The notes: a model not told the origin generated them from the letters alone. A stretch of DNA of 64,000 nucleotides from JAWLGJ01 sp041685145 (GCA_041685145.1 JAWLGJ010000015.1:1-64000); one strand, 5' to 3'; counted from the first letter of the stretch, positions 45,974-54,750 are shown. Made by a program: numbers and translations.

Positions 45974-47884
45974 ATGGAACATTCGGCGGCAATCATAAAT
46001 TACGAGGTCTACGTCCAGGAAAAAGGGCGCTGGACCTTGCAGATGCGATTCCGCGAGCGCGAGCGCGACGTCGCCATCGCCGAGGCGCAGGCGGCCGAAC
46101 GCCGCCTGGGGAGCCCGGTAAAGGTCGTCCGCGAGACCTATCACCCCGACACCAACACCGCCGACGAGGCCGTGGTGTATCTGACGGCGCGGCAGGCGGT
46201 CCGGCGGACACCGGCGCCGCAGCCCGCAATGGCCGGCTGGGGCGGCGCCCCGCCGTTGCGACGCCGCGTGCCCGCGACCGCCGGCGCCATTCCGCCGCCG
46301 CCGTCCGGCATTCAGTTGACCTTCCGCATTCTGCTGGTCGTCGCGGTCGCCTTGTCGGTGTCCATTTTCGTCGTCGGCATGGCGTCGGTGGCGATGGTCC
46401 AATTGGAAAGTCTGGGAATCGCCATCGCCCAGGAGACGTACGGCAAGGTCATTTTCGTCATGTTCATCGCCGGCTTTCTGTTCACGGCGATGCCATTGAG
46501 CCTGTACTTCCTGCGCGATGCGGGCGACACAGCCGCACCCCGAAGAGCGGCCCGCCGCCGCCGGCCACCGGCGCCGCCCCCGCCCCCGGCGGCCGAGGAT
46601 CTGCCGGACCTTCCCGACGACGAACCGGCGGGCGCCGCCGATGCCGATGATGAACCGCCGGCGCCACCCAACGGCGGCGAAGCGGCGGCGGTCGACGATG
46701 GCGGCGACGACAGCTTCGACCTCGACGACGAGCTGGGCCTCGCGGACATCGACGATGCGCAGGGCAAAGCCGACGAGGAAGAGGAAGAAGAGGACGAGGA
46801 GGACGAGGACGAGGCCCAGGCCGCGGCGCGCGAAAAGGCCCGCCTGACGGCACTGCGTTTCCTGGGCGAGGTCGTCGCTTCGCTGAAAGGCGACAAGTCC
46901 CAGTTGGACAGCTACACCCGGTTCGGGCTGCACCTGGCGATGGCCGGCGCGGTCGAAGGGCTGGGTGACATGGCGGAGCTATCGCCCCGTCACCAGCGGA
47001 GCCTGCTGCGCGAGGTGGTCGGCGTCCTCGGCGCGCCGCCGGAGATGGCCAGATCCTTTGCCGATGGCTACGAATCCTATCTGTTGGAGGCGCGCTACCT
47101 GGACATGGTGCGCGCCGGCCGCGACAGTCTGAGCCACTACGTCGCCGGCGAGGAGCGGCCGCTGGAGAAGCTGGGCCATGCCCTCGCCGCCTGGAACCGG
47201 CCGACGCCGGCCCAGGCCGGCCAGCGCATCGTCGCGGTGCTGTTCACGGACATGGTCGGTTCCACCGACATCACCCAACGCTATGGCGATCTTGGCGCCC
47301 AGGAAGTCGTGCGCCGCCACAACGCCATCGTGCGCCAGGCGCTCAGCACCCACGGCGGCCACGAGGTCAAGCACACCGGCGACGGCATCATGGCGTCGTT
47401 CCCCAGTGCCGGCGAGGCCGTCGACGCCGCCGTCGCCATCCAGCACATGGTTGCGCGCGACAACCATCTGCGCCCCGACCTGCCGCTGCGCCTGCGCATC
47501 GGCATCAATGCCGGCGAGCCCCTTGAGGAAGAGGACGACCTGTTCGGCAGCACCGTCCAGCTTGCCGCCCGTGTCTGCGACAAGGCGGGCGCCGAGGAAA
47601 TCTTCGTGACCAGCGTGGTGCGCGATTTGTCCACCGGCGCCGGCCGCCGCTTCAAGTCGCGCGGGGCGATGCCGCTGAAGGGCATCGCCGAGCCGCAGCC
47701 CCTGTTCGAGGCCCTCTGGCGCGAGGAAGATTTAAACGCGGAGGCCGCCGCTGGCGCCGCCGAAGCGGAGCCCGAGGCCGAGGCCGAGGCCGAGGCCGAT
47801 CCGGAGGCGGACCGCGCCGAGGACGCAGGGGATCAGTCCGGCGCCGAACCGGGATCGTCGCAGGACAGCACCCAGACGTCATAG
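45974..47884 (+). CDS. Membrane class III adenylate/guanylate cyclase
   Basis: 636 residues. An N-terminal 60-residue part, two membrane helices (about 115-140, 155-178), a very acidic Pro/Glu/Asp region (about 190-285, with runs of Glu), a helical segment, then the class III cyclase domain (about 415-590). Catalytic features: FTDMVGSTDIT (metal Asp), VKHTGDGIMASF (substrate Lys and second Asp) and INAGEP. A Glu/Ala-rich tail follows. Probably makes cAMP; GTP cannot be excluded. The last 52 bases overlap the convergent DUF2155 gene. It follows the tad locus directly. Confidence 0.88.
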   Translation: MEHSAAIINYEVYVQEKGRWTLQMRFRERERDVAIAEAQAAERRLGSPVKVVRETYHPDTNTADEAVVYLTARQAVRRTPAPQPAMAGWGGAPPLRRRVPATAGAIPPPPSGIQLTFRILLVVAVALSVSIFVVGMASVAMVQLESLGIAIAQETYGKVIFVMFIAGFLFTAMPLSLYFLRDAGDTAAPRRAARRRRPPAPPPPPAAEDLPDLPDDEPAGAADADDEPPAPPNGGEAAAVDDGGDDSFDLDDELGLADIDDAQGKADEEEEEEDEEDEDEAQAAAREKARLTALRFLGEVVASLKGDKSQLDSYTRFGLHLAMAGAVEGLGDMAELSPRHQRSLLREVVGVLGAPPEMARSFADGYESYLLEARYLDMVRAGRDSLSHYVAGEERPLEKLGHALAAWNRPTPAQAGQRIVAVLFTDMVGSTDITQRYGDLGAQEVVRRHNAIVRQALSTHGGHEVKHTGDGIMASFPSAGEAVDAAVAIQHMVARDNHLRPDLPLRLRIGINAGEPLEEEDDLFGSTVQLAARVCDKAGAEEIFVTSVVRDLSTGAGRRFKSRGAMPLKGIAEPQPLFEALWREEDLNAEAAAGAAEAEPEAEAEAEADPEADRAEDAGDQSGAEPGSSQDSTQTS

Positions 47885-48219
47885 ACCGGGTGCTCCATCG
47901 CGTGAAGGGCCGGGCTGGATGCGAACATCCAACCCACGAAAACCTCGTGCGCGGGGCGGTCCGGGGGATGTTCCCAGGCATAGACGAAGGCGGCACTTTC
48001 CGGCGGCTCCTCGGGCGGGCGCTGGCGGCAGGCCTGCACCAGCAGTTCCAGGCTGCCGAAGCGCACCCGTTCGCCGACCGGGGCCTCGATGGTGCGCACG
48101 CGCCCGGTGACCTTGTCGAGGCCGCGCAGCACCGCCGTGTCCATGACCAGCGTCTCGGCCGCCGCCGGCGCCGCCGCCAGCAGGCCCGTCATCGTCGCCG
48201 CCATCAGCCGTCTCGGCAT
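47833..48219 (-). CDS. DUF2155 secreted protein
   Basis: 128 residues with a signal peptide (about 1-21). The motif KVTGRVRTIEAPVGERVRFGSL and the Trp-rich FVGWMFASSPALHAMEHPVYDVWV match the alphaproteobacterial DUF2155 family of unknown function. It has paired cysteines (ACRQ and SCDD). In many alphaproteobacteria it stands near aat and the NDUFA12 gene. It ends inside the cyclase gene by 52 bases. Confidence 0.88.
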   Translation of the reverse strand: MPRRLMAATMTGLLAAAPAAAETLVMDTAVLRGLDKVTGRVRTIEAPVGERVRFGSLELLVQACRQRPPEEPPESAAFVYAWEHPPDRPAHEVFVGWMFASSPALHAMEHPVYDVWVLSCDDPGSAPD

Positions 48220-48228
48220 CCTCGCGCC

Positions 48229-48717
48229 CTACCAGTCCGGCACATCGCCCATGCCGCCGCCCCCACCGGGGGCGCCGTTGCTGTTCAAGAAGATGATGTC
48301 GCCAATCATCTCTTCCAAGGAGCGGTAGTCCTTGGTCTGGGTCACCACCCCGCCGGGAGCAATGGTCTCCTCGCTGCTGCCGGGGGCGAGGCGGATGTAT
48401 TTGTCGCCCATGAGGCCGTTGCCGGCGATCGACGCCTCGGTGTCGGCGGGCAGGCGGATGGGGCCTTCCACCGTCATCACCACCACCGCCTCGTAGGTGT
48501 CGGGGTCCAGCGACTGGCCCACGACATTGCCCACCTTGACGCCGTTGATGCGCACTTCGTTGCCGGGCCGCAGCCCGCCGGTGCTGGTGAAGGTGGCGCG
48601 CAAGGTATAGCCGGTGTCGGTGCCGATATCGGTCTGGGCCAGCGCGAAGGCCAGAAACATGCCCGCCACCACCAGCACCACGGCGCCCATGATGGTTTCG
48701 ATGAGGTTATTGCGCAT
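48229..48717 (-). CDS. mlaD: MlaD-type MCE lipid-transport protein
   Basis: 162 residues. One N-terminal membrane helix (about 5-27), one MCE domain (about 37-115; TSTGGLRPGNEVRINGVKVG) and a short C-terminal tail rich in Gly. It is the periplasmic substrate-binding ring of the Mla phospholipid transporter. Start ATG 48717 overlaps the second MCE gene by 11 bases; no mlaF/mlaE nearby. Confidence 0.92.
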   Translation of the reverse strand: MRNNLIETIMGAVVLVVAGMFLAFALAQTDIGTDTGYTLRATFTSTGGLRPGNEVRINGVKVGNVVGQSLDPDTYEAVVVMTVEGPIRLPADTEASIAGNGLMGDKYIRLAPGSSEETIAPGGVVTQTKDYRSLEEMIGDIIFLNSNGAPGGGGGMGDVPDW

Positions 48718-49177
48718 CCGGCGCCCCCTCGCGTCCGGCCTGGGCCCGCGCCACGATGAGTTCCAGCAGGTCCTCCAGCACCACCGCCGGCTGGGTGTAG
48801 TCGACCCGCTCGCCCGGCGCCATCATCCGCTCGTCCCCGCCCGGCTCCAGCGCGACGAATTTCTCGCCCAACAGCCCGTCGGTGTGAATGGCGGCCGAGG
48901 TGTCGCGCGGCAGCTTCACGCCATCGTCGATGCGCAGCACCGCGACCGGCCGCAGGTGCTCGTCAAGGCGCAGGTGCGCCACCTCGCCGACGCCGACCCC
49001 GGACATGCGCACGTCGCTGCCCTCGGCGAGCCCATCGACACCGGCGAAGCCGGCCACGATCTCGTAACCGGCATGGCGCTCGCTGCCGCCGCCGATATAG
49101 GCGGCGACGATCATTTCGGCCACCAGGACGACCAGAACCGCCCCGATGAGCACCTCGTGGGGTCGAAATCCGCTCAC
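48707..49177 (-). CDS. Second MlaD-type MCE protein
   Basis: 156 residues, also one membrane helix (about 9-30) plus a single MCE domain (GVDGLAEGSDVRMSGVGVG). Only modestly similar to its neighbour, so not a recent duplication. Start GTG 49177. A tandem of two MlaD suggests a hetero-ring or two lipid pathways; inferred only. Confidence 0.88.
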   Translation of the reverse strand: MSGFRPHEVLIGAVLVVLVAEMIVAAYIGGGSERHAGYEIVAGFAGVDGLAEGSDVRMSGVGVGEVAHLRLDEHLRPVAVLRIDDGVKLPRDTSAAIHTDGLLGEKFVALEPGGDERMMAPGERVDYTQPAVVLEDLLELIVARAQAGREGAPDAQ

Positions 49178-49216
49178 GGCCTGCGCGCCCGCGTCAGTCC
49201 GCCGGCCCCGCCGGCG

Positions 49217-49570
49217 TCACGGCCGCCAGGGCTCATAGTCCGAACTGGAGGCGGCGCGGTGGCCGCCGCTGAGGTCGTGGCCCTGCGGCAGGTAAGCCTC
49301 GGGCGTGCCGGTGAGATTGGCGACATGGGGCTTGATCCACGGCTTCTCCGGCGTGCCGCCGGACTGCAGCGGCTGATCGCTCAGATAGGTCAGCCAGGCG
49401 TGCCACTCCGCCGGCACCGCCGAGGCCTCCGGCGCGCCCGCATACACCACCCATCGCTTGCGCCGGCGCCCCTGGGGCACCTTGCGCTCCTGATAGTAGT
49501 GGTTGCCATAGCCATCGCTGCCCACGAACTCGCCGTGGCGCCAGGTCATGATGCGCGTCCAGATGTGCAT
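49217..49570 (-). CDS. NDUFA12-family complex I accessory protein
   Basis: 117 residues, homologue of the mitochondrial NDUFA12 (B17.2) subunit of NADH:ubiquinone oxidoreductase, an alphaproteobacterial marker. Motifs: MTWRHGEFVGSDGYGNHYY, RRKRWVVYAG and PPEWHAWL-like VPAEWHAWLTYLSD. ATG 49570. No other complex I gene nearby, as is usual. It shares the upstream region with nrdJ. Confidence 0.93.
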   Translation of the reverse strand: MHIWTRIMTWRHGEFVGSDGYGNHYYQERKVPQGRRRKRWVVYAGAPEASAVPAEWHAWLTYLSDQPLQSGGTPEKPWIKPHVANLTGTPEAYLPQGHDLSGGHRAASSSDYEPWRP

Positions 49571-49675
49571 GGTTCTTCGCCTCGAAGCTCCAACCCCACA
49601 GGGCCGCGTTTGCCGCGCCGGGACTATCGCAGAAGCCGCCGCGCCCGTCCAGCCCCGCCGACCTTCCCGCGGCCG

Positions 49676-49691
49676 CACACCATATGGTGTG
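49676..49691. promoter_or_regulatory. Candidate NrdR box 1 (perfect 16-bp palindrome)
   Basis: CACACCATATGGTGTG is a perfect palindrome resembling the NrdR box. It lies 130 bases before the nrdJ ATG. A second related site is 96 bases downstream. Confidence 0.55.
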
Positions 49692-49771
49692 TTTCGCCTG
49701 CGGAACGGCCCAAATTGTAGTTGCGAGGCCCCGGCAACGGGCATAACCTGTGCCGGTTGCGGCGCCCTGGC

Positions 49772-49787
49772 CACAACATATGGCGTG
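49772..49787. promoter_or_regulatory. Candidate NrdR box 2
   Basis: CACAACATATGGCGTG matches box 1 in 14 of 16 positions, 33 bases before the nrdJ ATG. The centre-to-centre distance of 96 bases is about three times the usual 31-32. Confidence 0.5.
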
Positions 49788-49820
49788 ACGTATCGACAAG
49801 TCCACGGGAGGGTCGAAAGA

Positions 49821-52800
49821 ATGCGGATCAAGCGGTACTTCACCAAGAGCAAGAAATCGCCTTATGAGGGCATCGCCTTCCGCAGCACCGCCAGCGAAAT
49901 CCGCAACCCCGACGGCTCCGTGGTCTTCAGCGCCAGCGACATCGAGGTGCCGGCCGACTGGTCGCAGGTGGCCTGCGACGTGCTGGCGCAGAAGTATTTC
50001 CGCAAGGCCGGCGTGCCCGCGAAGCTGCGTCCCGTGCCCGAGGACGGCGTGCCGGAATGGCTGTGGCGCCACGAGCCCGAGGACGACGCCGCCACCGTCG
50101 CAGAGACCTCGGCCAAGCAGGTGTTCGACCGCATGGCCGGCGCCTGGACCTATTGGGGCTGGAAGGGCGGCTATTTCGACGCCGAGGCCGACGCCCGCGC
50201 CTTCCACGACGAGATGCGCCACATGCTGTGCCGCCAGATGGGGGCGCCCAACAGCCCGCAGTGGTTCAACACCGGGCTGCACTGGGCCTATGGCATCGAC
50301 GGCCCCGGCCAGGGGCATTACTACGTCGATCACGACAGCGGCGAGTTGACCCGCTCGACCTCGGCCTACGAGCACCCGCAGCCGCACGCCTGCTTCATCC
50401 AGTCGATCAACGACGACCTGGTGAACGAGGGCGGCATCATGGACCTGTGGGTGCGCGAGGCGCGCCTGTTCAAATACGGCTCGGGCACCGGCACCAATTT
50501 CTCGCGCCTGCGCGGCGAGGGCGAGCCCTTGTCGGGCGGCGGGCGCTCGTCGGGGCTGATGAGCTTCCTGAAGATCGGCGACCGCGCCGCCGGCGCCATC
50601 AAGTCGGGCGGCACCACCCGGCGCGCCGCCAAGATGTGCGTCGTCGACATCGACCACCCCGACATCGAAACCTATATCGACTGGAAGGTGCACGAGGAGC
50701 AGAAGGTCGCCGCGCTGGTGGCGGGCTCGAAGCTGGCCAACGAGCACCTGAACGCCGTCATCGCCGCCTGCCACGCCTGGGACGGCACCGAGGAAGGGCG
50801 TTTCGACCCCAAGGTCAACAAGGGCCTGAAAAAGGCGATCATCGCCGCCCGCAAGGCGATGCTGCCCGAGAACTACGTCCAGCGCGTCATCCAGTTCGCG
50901 CGCCAGGGCTACACGGCCATCGACTTTCCCATCTACACCACCGACTGGGACTCCGAGGCCTATCTGACCGTTTCGGGCCAGAACTCCAACAACAGCGTGC
51001 GCATCACCAACGCCTTCCTGGAGGCGGTGGAGAAGGACGGCGACTGGGCGCTGCTGCGGCGCACCGACGGCCAGGTGAAGGCGACGGTGAAGGCCCGCGA
51101 CCTGTGGCGACGCATCGGCGAGGCGGCGTGGCAGTGCGCCGACCCGGGCCTGCAATACGACACCACCATCAACGAGTGGCACACCTGCCCGGCCTCGGGG
51201 CGCATCAACGCCTCGAATCCGTGCTCGGAATACATGTTCCTGGACGACACGGCGTGCAATCTCGCCTCGCTGAACCTGCTGTCCTTCCTGGACGAGGACG
51301 GCGGCTTCGACATCGAGGCCTTCAGCCACGCGGTGCGCCTGTGGACGGTGGTGCTGGAGATTTCGGTGCTGATGGCGCAGTTCCCGTCCGAGCGCATCGC
51401 CCAGCTTTCCTACGAGTACCGCACCCTGGGGCTCGGCTACGCCAATATCGGCGGGCTGCTGATGGCCGCCGGCCTGCCCTACGACTCCGACGCCGGGCGC
51501 GCCCTGTGCGCCGCCATCACCGCGCTGATGACCGGCACCAGCTATGCCACCTCGGCCGAGATGGCCAAGGAACTGGGGGCCTTCCCCGGCTTCGCGCCCA
51601 ACCGCGACGCCATGCTGCGGGTGATCCGCAACCACCGCCGCGCCGCCGAGGGCGCCGGCCACGGCTATGAGGCGCTGAGCGTGCCGCCGGTGCCGCTGGA
51701 CGCCGCCAACTGCCCGCAGCAGGGGCTGGTCGAGGCCGCCCGCGCCGCCTGGGACCAGGCGCTGAGCCTGGGCGAGAAGCACGGCTGGCGCAACGCCCAG
51801 GTGTCGGTGATCGCCCCCACCGGCACCATCGGGCTGGTGATGGACTGCGACACCACCGGCATCGAGCCCGACTTCGCCCTGGTGAAGTTCAAGAAGCTGG
51901 CCGGCGGCGGCTATTTCAAGATCATCAACCGCATGGTGCCCCAGGCCCTGCGCACCCTGGGCTATGCCGAGGCGCAGATCGAGGAGATGGTGCGCTACGC
52001 CGTCGGCCACGGCACCCTCAACGGCGCGCCGGGCATCGACCACGAGGCCCTGCGCGCCAAGGGCTTCGACGACGCGGCGCTGGACAAGATCGAGGCGTCG
52101 CTGGGCAACGCCTTCGACATCAAGTTCGCCTTCAACAAATACACCCTGGGCGAAAGCTTCTGCACCGGCACGCTGGGCCTGCGGCCCGAGCAGCTTGACG
52201 ACCTCTCCTTCGACATGCTGGCGGCGCTGGGCTTCGGGCGCGAGCAGATCGACGCCGCCAACGCCTATTGCTGCGGCGCCATGACCCTGGAGGGGGCGCC
52301 CTATCTGAAGCCCGAGCATCTGGCCGTGTTCGACTGCGCCAGTCCCTGCGGGCGCAAGGGCACGCGTTATCTGTCGGTGGAGGCGCACATCCGCATGATG
52401 GCCGCCGCCCAGCCCTTCATCACCGGCGCCATCTCCAAGACCATCAACATGCCCAACAGCGCCACCGTCGAGGACTGCATGAACGCCTATATGCTGTCCT
52501 GGAAGCTGGGGCTGAAGGCCAACGCGCTGTACCGCGACGGCTCCAAGCTAAGCCAGCCGCTGGCCGCGGCGCTGCTGGACGAGGACGCCGCCGGGCTGGC
52601 CGAGGAACTGGCCGACGAGCCCCTGGCCGCCAGGGCCGAGATCATGGCCGAGAAGGTGGTCGAGCGCATGATGGCGCAGCGGCGCAAGCTGCCGCACCGG
52701 CGCAAGGGCTACACCCAGAAGGCCATCGTCGGCGGGCACAAGGTGTACTTGCGCACCGGCGAATACGAGGACGGCTCCATCGGCGAGATCTTCATCGACA

Positions 52801-53489
52801 TGCACAAGGAGGGCGCCGCCTTCCGCAGCCTGATGAACAACTTCGCCATCGCCATCTCCATCGGCCTGCAATACGGCGTGCCGCTGGAGGAGTTCGTCGA
52901 GAGCTTCACCTTCACCCGCTTCGAGCCCAACGGCATCGTCGAGGGCAACGACACCATCAAGATGGCGACCTCGATCCTCGACTACATCTTCCGCGAGCTG
53001 GCGGTGAGCTATCTGGGCCGCCACGACCTGGCGCATGTCGACCCCACCGACGTCGCCCCCGATGGCCTGGGCGCGGCGTTCAAGGCGCAGGCCCAGGACG
53101 ACGCCGGCGCCGAGCCCGGCGAGGCGGCGCGCATCAACGCCGTGGTGGAACAGATGGTCGAGCGCGTCACCAGCCGCGGCTATGTGCGCAGCAACCTGTT
53201 CTTCGTGCGCGGCGGCAACGGCAACGGCAACGGCAATGGCAACGGCGGCCACCACGGCGACTACGCCCTCGCCGCCGCCGGCACCTCGGCCACCGCCGTC
53301 GCCCTGGAAGTCGACGCCGACCCCGAAGCGATCCTGCACGAATTCGACACCCGCGCCGAACGCATCCGCGAAGCCCGCATGAAAGGCTACGAAGGCGACG
53401 CCTGCGGGGAGTGCGGCAACTTCACGCTGGTGCGAAACGGAACGTGCCTGAAGTGCGACACCTGCGGGGCGACGAGCGGGTGTAGTTGA
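49821..53489 (+). CDS. nrdJ: Vitamin B12-dependent (class II) ribonucleotide reductase
   Basis: 1222 residues. Uses adenosylcobalamin to reduce ribonucleotides. It starts MRIKRYFTKSKKSPYEGIAF, as in the alphaproteobacterial NrdJ family. Substrate-site text includes NSPQWFNTGLHWAYG and GSGTGTNFSRLRGEGE; catalytic Cys region with CNLASLNLLSFLD and INASNPCSEY. Near the end a Gly-Asn repeat (about residue 1131) links to a zinc-ribbon-like tail with CGECGNF and CLKCDTCGATSGCS. Start ATG 49821 follows GGGAGG. Two candidate NrdR boxes are upstream. Confidence 0.96.
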   Translation: MRIKRYFTKSKKSPYEGIAFRSTASEIRNPDGSVVFSASDIEVPADWSQVACDVLAQKYFRKAGVPAKLRPVPEDGVPEWLWRHEPEDDAATVAETSAKQVFDRMAGAWTYWGWKGGYFDAEADARAFHDEMRHMLCRQMGAPNSPQWFNTGLHWAYGIDGPGQGHYYVDHDSGELTRSTSAYEHPQPHACFIQSINDDLVNEGGIMDLWVREARLFKYGSGTGTNFSRLRGEGEPLSGGGRSSGLMSFLKIGDRAAGAIKSGGTTRRAAKMCVVDIDHPDIETYIDWKVHEEQKVAALVAGSKLANEHLNAVIAACHAWDGTEEGRFDPKVNKGLKKAIIAARKAMLPENYVQRVIQFARQGYTAIDFPIYTTDWDSEAYLTVSGQNSNNSVRITNAFLEAVEKDGDWALLRRTDGQVKATVKARDLWRRIGEAAWQCADPGLQYDTTINEWHTCPASGRINASNPCSEYMFLDDTACNLASLNLLSFLDEDGGFDIEAFSHAVRLWTVVLEISVLMAQFPSERIAQLSYEYRTLGLGYANIGGLLMAAGLPYDSDAGRALCAAITALMTGTSYATSAEMAKELGAFPGFAPNRDAMLRVIRNHRRAAEGAGHGYEALSVPPVPLDAANCPQQGLVEAARAAWDQALSLGEKHGWRNAQVSVIAPTGTIGLVMDCDTTGIEPDFALVKFKKLAGGGYFKIINRMVPQALRTLGYAEAQIEEMVRYAVGHGTLNGAPGIDHEALRAKGFDDAALDKIEASLGNAFDIKFAFNKYTLGESFCTGTLGLRPEQLDDLSFDMLAALGFGREQIDAANAYCCGAMTLEGAPYLKPEHLAVFDCASPCGRKGTRYLSVEAHIRMMAAAQPFITGAISKTINMPNSATVEDCMNAYMLSWKLGLKANALYRDGSKLSQPLAAALLDEDAAGLAEELADEPLAARAEIMAEKVVERMMAQRRKLPHRRKGYTQKAIVGGHKVYLRTGEYEDGSIGEIFIDMHKEGAAFRSLMNNFAIAISIGLQYGVPLEEFVESFTFTRFEPNGIVEGNDTIKMATSILDYIFRELAVSYLGRHDLAHVDPTDVAPDGLGAAFKAQAQDDAGAEPGEAARINAVVEQMVERVTSRGYVRSNLFFVRGGNGNGNGNGNGGHHGDYALAAAGTSATAVALEVDADPEAILHEFDTRAERIREARMKGYEGDACGECGNFTLVRNGTCLKCDTCGATSGCS

Positions 53490-53514
53490 GGGAAATGCAA
53501 ACCGTGGGTAAGCA

Positions 53515-54282
53515 GTGAGTGATTATATCGTCACATCTTTTGCGGAGCTTCATGGTGCTTTCTTGAGGTTCCAAGGAGATCGGCGGTGGATTTTTCGTGG
53601 GCACCGCAGTCCTCAGTGGAACCTAAAACCTAAGGCAGGTAGAAGTAAATTCTGGCAAAGGAACGACCAAGACTTCTTCAAGGCGTGAAAACGCCGCGCC
53701 GTGGAATTTGTTTCGTCGATGCCCGCTACCGAATGGGATTGGCTGGCTGTTGCCCAGCATCATGGGTTGCCTACTCGGCTATTAGACTGGACGAACAACC
53801 CGCTTGTCGCAGCATTTTTTGCCGTCGTTGATAATGAAGTTGAAGGCGACGCCCTGCTGTTTGCCTTTCGGCCAAAAGTGAGGATTGATGACGAGGCTCT
53901 TGGCCGCTCGCCCTTCGCGATGAAGGCAAAAATAGCCCATTACAGGCCACATGCCTTTTCCCCACGAATCGCCCGTCAGGGAGGCATGTTTACCATACAC
54001 ACACCGCCAGAAGCAGCCGTGTCGGAAACCGGCGATGATGGTGATGTGGTAAAAATTCGTATTGACAGCAGTTATGTTCACCAACTTCGGCGCGATATTG
54101 ATCTCTACGGCATGAACTGCGCTACACTGTTTCCCGGACTTGATGGTCTTGCAGACCATCTAACTTGGGCTGCATCTGAGGCGGACCTCCGAAAGCGGCT
54201 TCTGGAGCAGGAACAGGACGAGACCGGGAAGTCTGAGGCGCAGGTTGTTATGTGGATTCCGGCCTCCGTCACTTGGGGTTAA
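53515..54282 (+). pseudogene. FRG-domain gene interrupted by one in-frame TGA
   Basis: From GTG 53515 the frame reads SDYIVTSFAELHGAF and WIFRGHRSPQWNLKP (the FRG motif), then a TGA at 53686-53688, and continues in the same frame as KRRAVEFVSSMP and AQHHGLPTRLLDWTNNPL to a stop at 54280-54282. The family usually has a Trp before KRRAVE (WKRRAVEF), so TGG changed to TGA explains the break. The DNA is visibly AT-richer than its neighbours, suggesting transfer. FRG proteins are common in accessory and defence-type islands; function unknown. A sequencing error is possible, and a shorter product from GTG 53701 cannot be excluded. Confidence 0.8.
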
Positions 54283-54307
54283 CGTCTGAAGTTCATTACC
54301 GTGCCAA

Positions 54308-54678
54308 TTATACCGCAATCCCCAGTTCCAGGCCGGCCCACGCCCCATCAGCCGTCAGGGCGGGGGCAATCGAGGCGTTCGGCCAGGGCGAGGCAGGCGC
54401 GGTCGCCCAGCGACAGGCCGGCGGCCTTGGTCTTCGGGCAGGGCTGCGGCGGCATAGGCCAGATCTTCGCTGAACGGGACGACATCGAGCGGCAGCGACG
54501 TGAGCACCCGCGCGAGCCTCGTCCAGTGGCATCCCAAGCGACACCAGCACCGCCGCCACCTCCGACAGGTTCACCGTACAGACCAAGGCATCGCCCAGTC
54601 GGGCCTTCACCGCCTCGGCCCCCGGTTCGTCGTTCAGCAGCGCCAGGATGGCGGGGCATCAAGAACCGTCCTACTCAC
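54308..54678 (-). pseudogene. Degraded VapC (PIN-domain) toxin gene
   Basis: On the minus strand the translation can be followed from GTG 54678 in pieces from different frames: VLDA, AILALLNDEPGAEAVKARLGDALVCTVNLSEVAAVLV, ARVLTSLPLDVVPFSEDLAYAAA, PKTKAAGLSLGDRACLALAERL and ALTADGAWAGLELGIAV. Together they make one PIN domain with the conserved Asp (VLDA), Glu (LSEV) and Asp (LGDRA). At least four frame shifts (near 54655, 54512, 54437 and 54363) break it. It would be an RNase toxin if intact. A few bases upstream is a remnant of an AbrB-type antitoxin. Confidence 0.75.
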
Positions 54679-54750
54679 AAGCGTTTTGCGATAGCTGGCG
54701 CTAACAACCAGCCTGCCACTCTTGCTTAGTCGTACCCTGACCTCGCCCAA
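54679..54750 (-). pseudogene. Remnant of AbrB/SpoVT-type antitoxin
   Basis: In frame with the toxin start, the codons read EVRVRLSKSGRLVVSASYRK, which looks like the DNA-binding hairpin of a MazE/AbrB-type antitoxin (about its first 20 residues). The rest of an antitoxin is missing, and it runs straight into the toxin frame. The start is unclear (TTG 54750 assumed). Confidence 0.45.

Noticed and set aside
49571..49820. Cobalamin riboswitch before nrdJ
   Set aside because: A B12-dependent enzyme made this worth checking, but I found no B12-box-like element or fitting helices in the 250 bases; the palindromes fit NrdR boxes better.
49571..52388. Long minus-strand open frame continuing upstream of the NDUFA12 gene
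   Set aside because: Only the last 117 codons (49217-49570, in a different but correct frame choice) match a real family; the rest is antisense of nrdJ.
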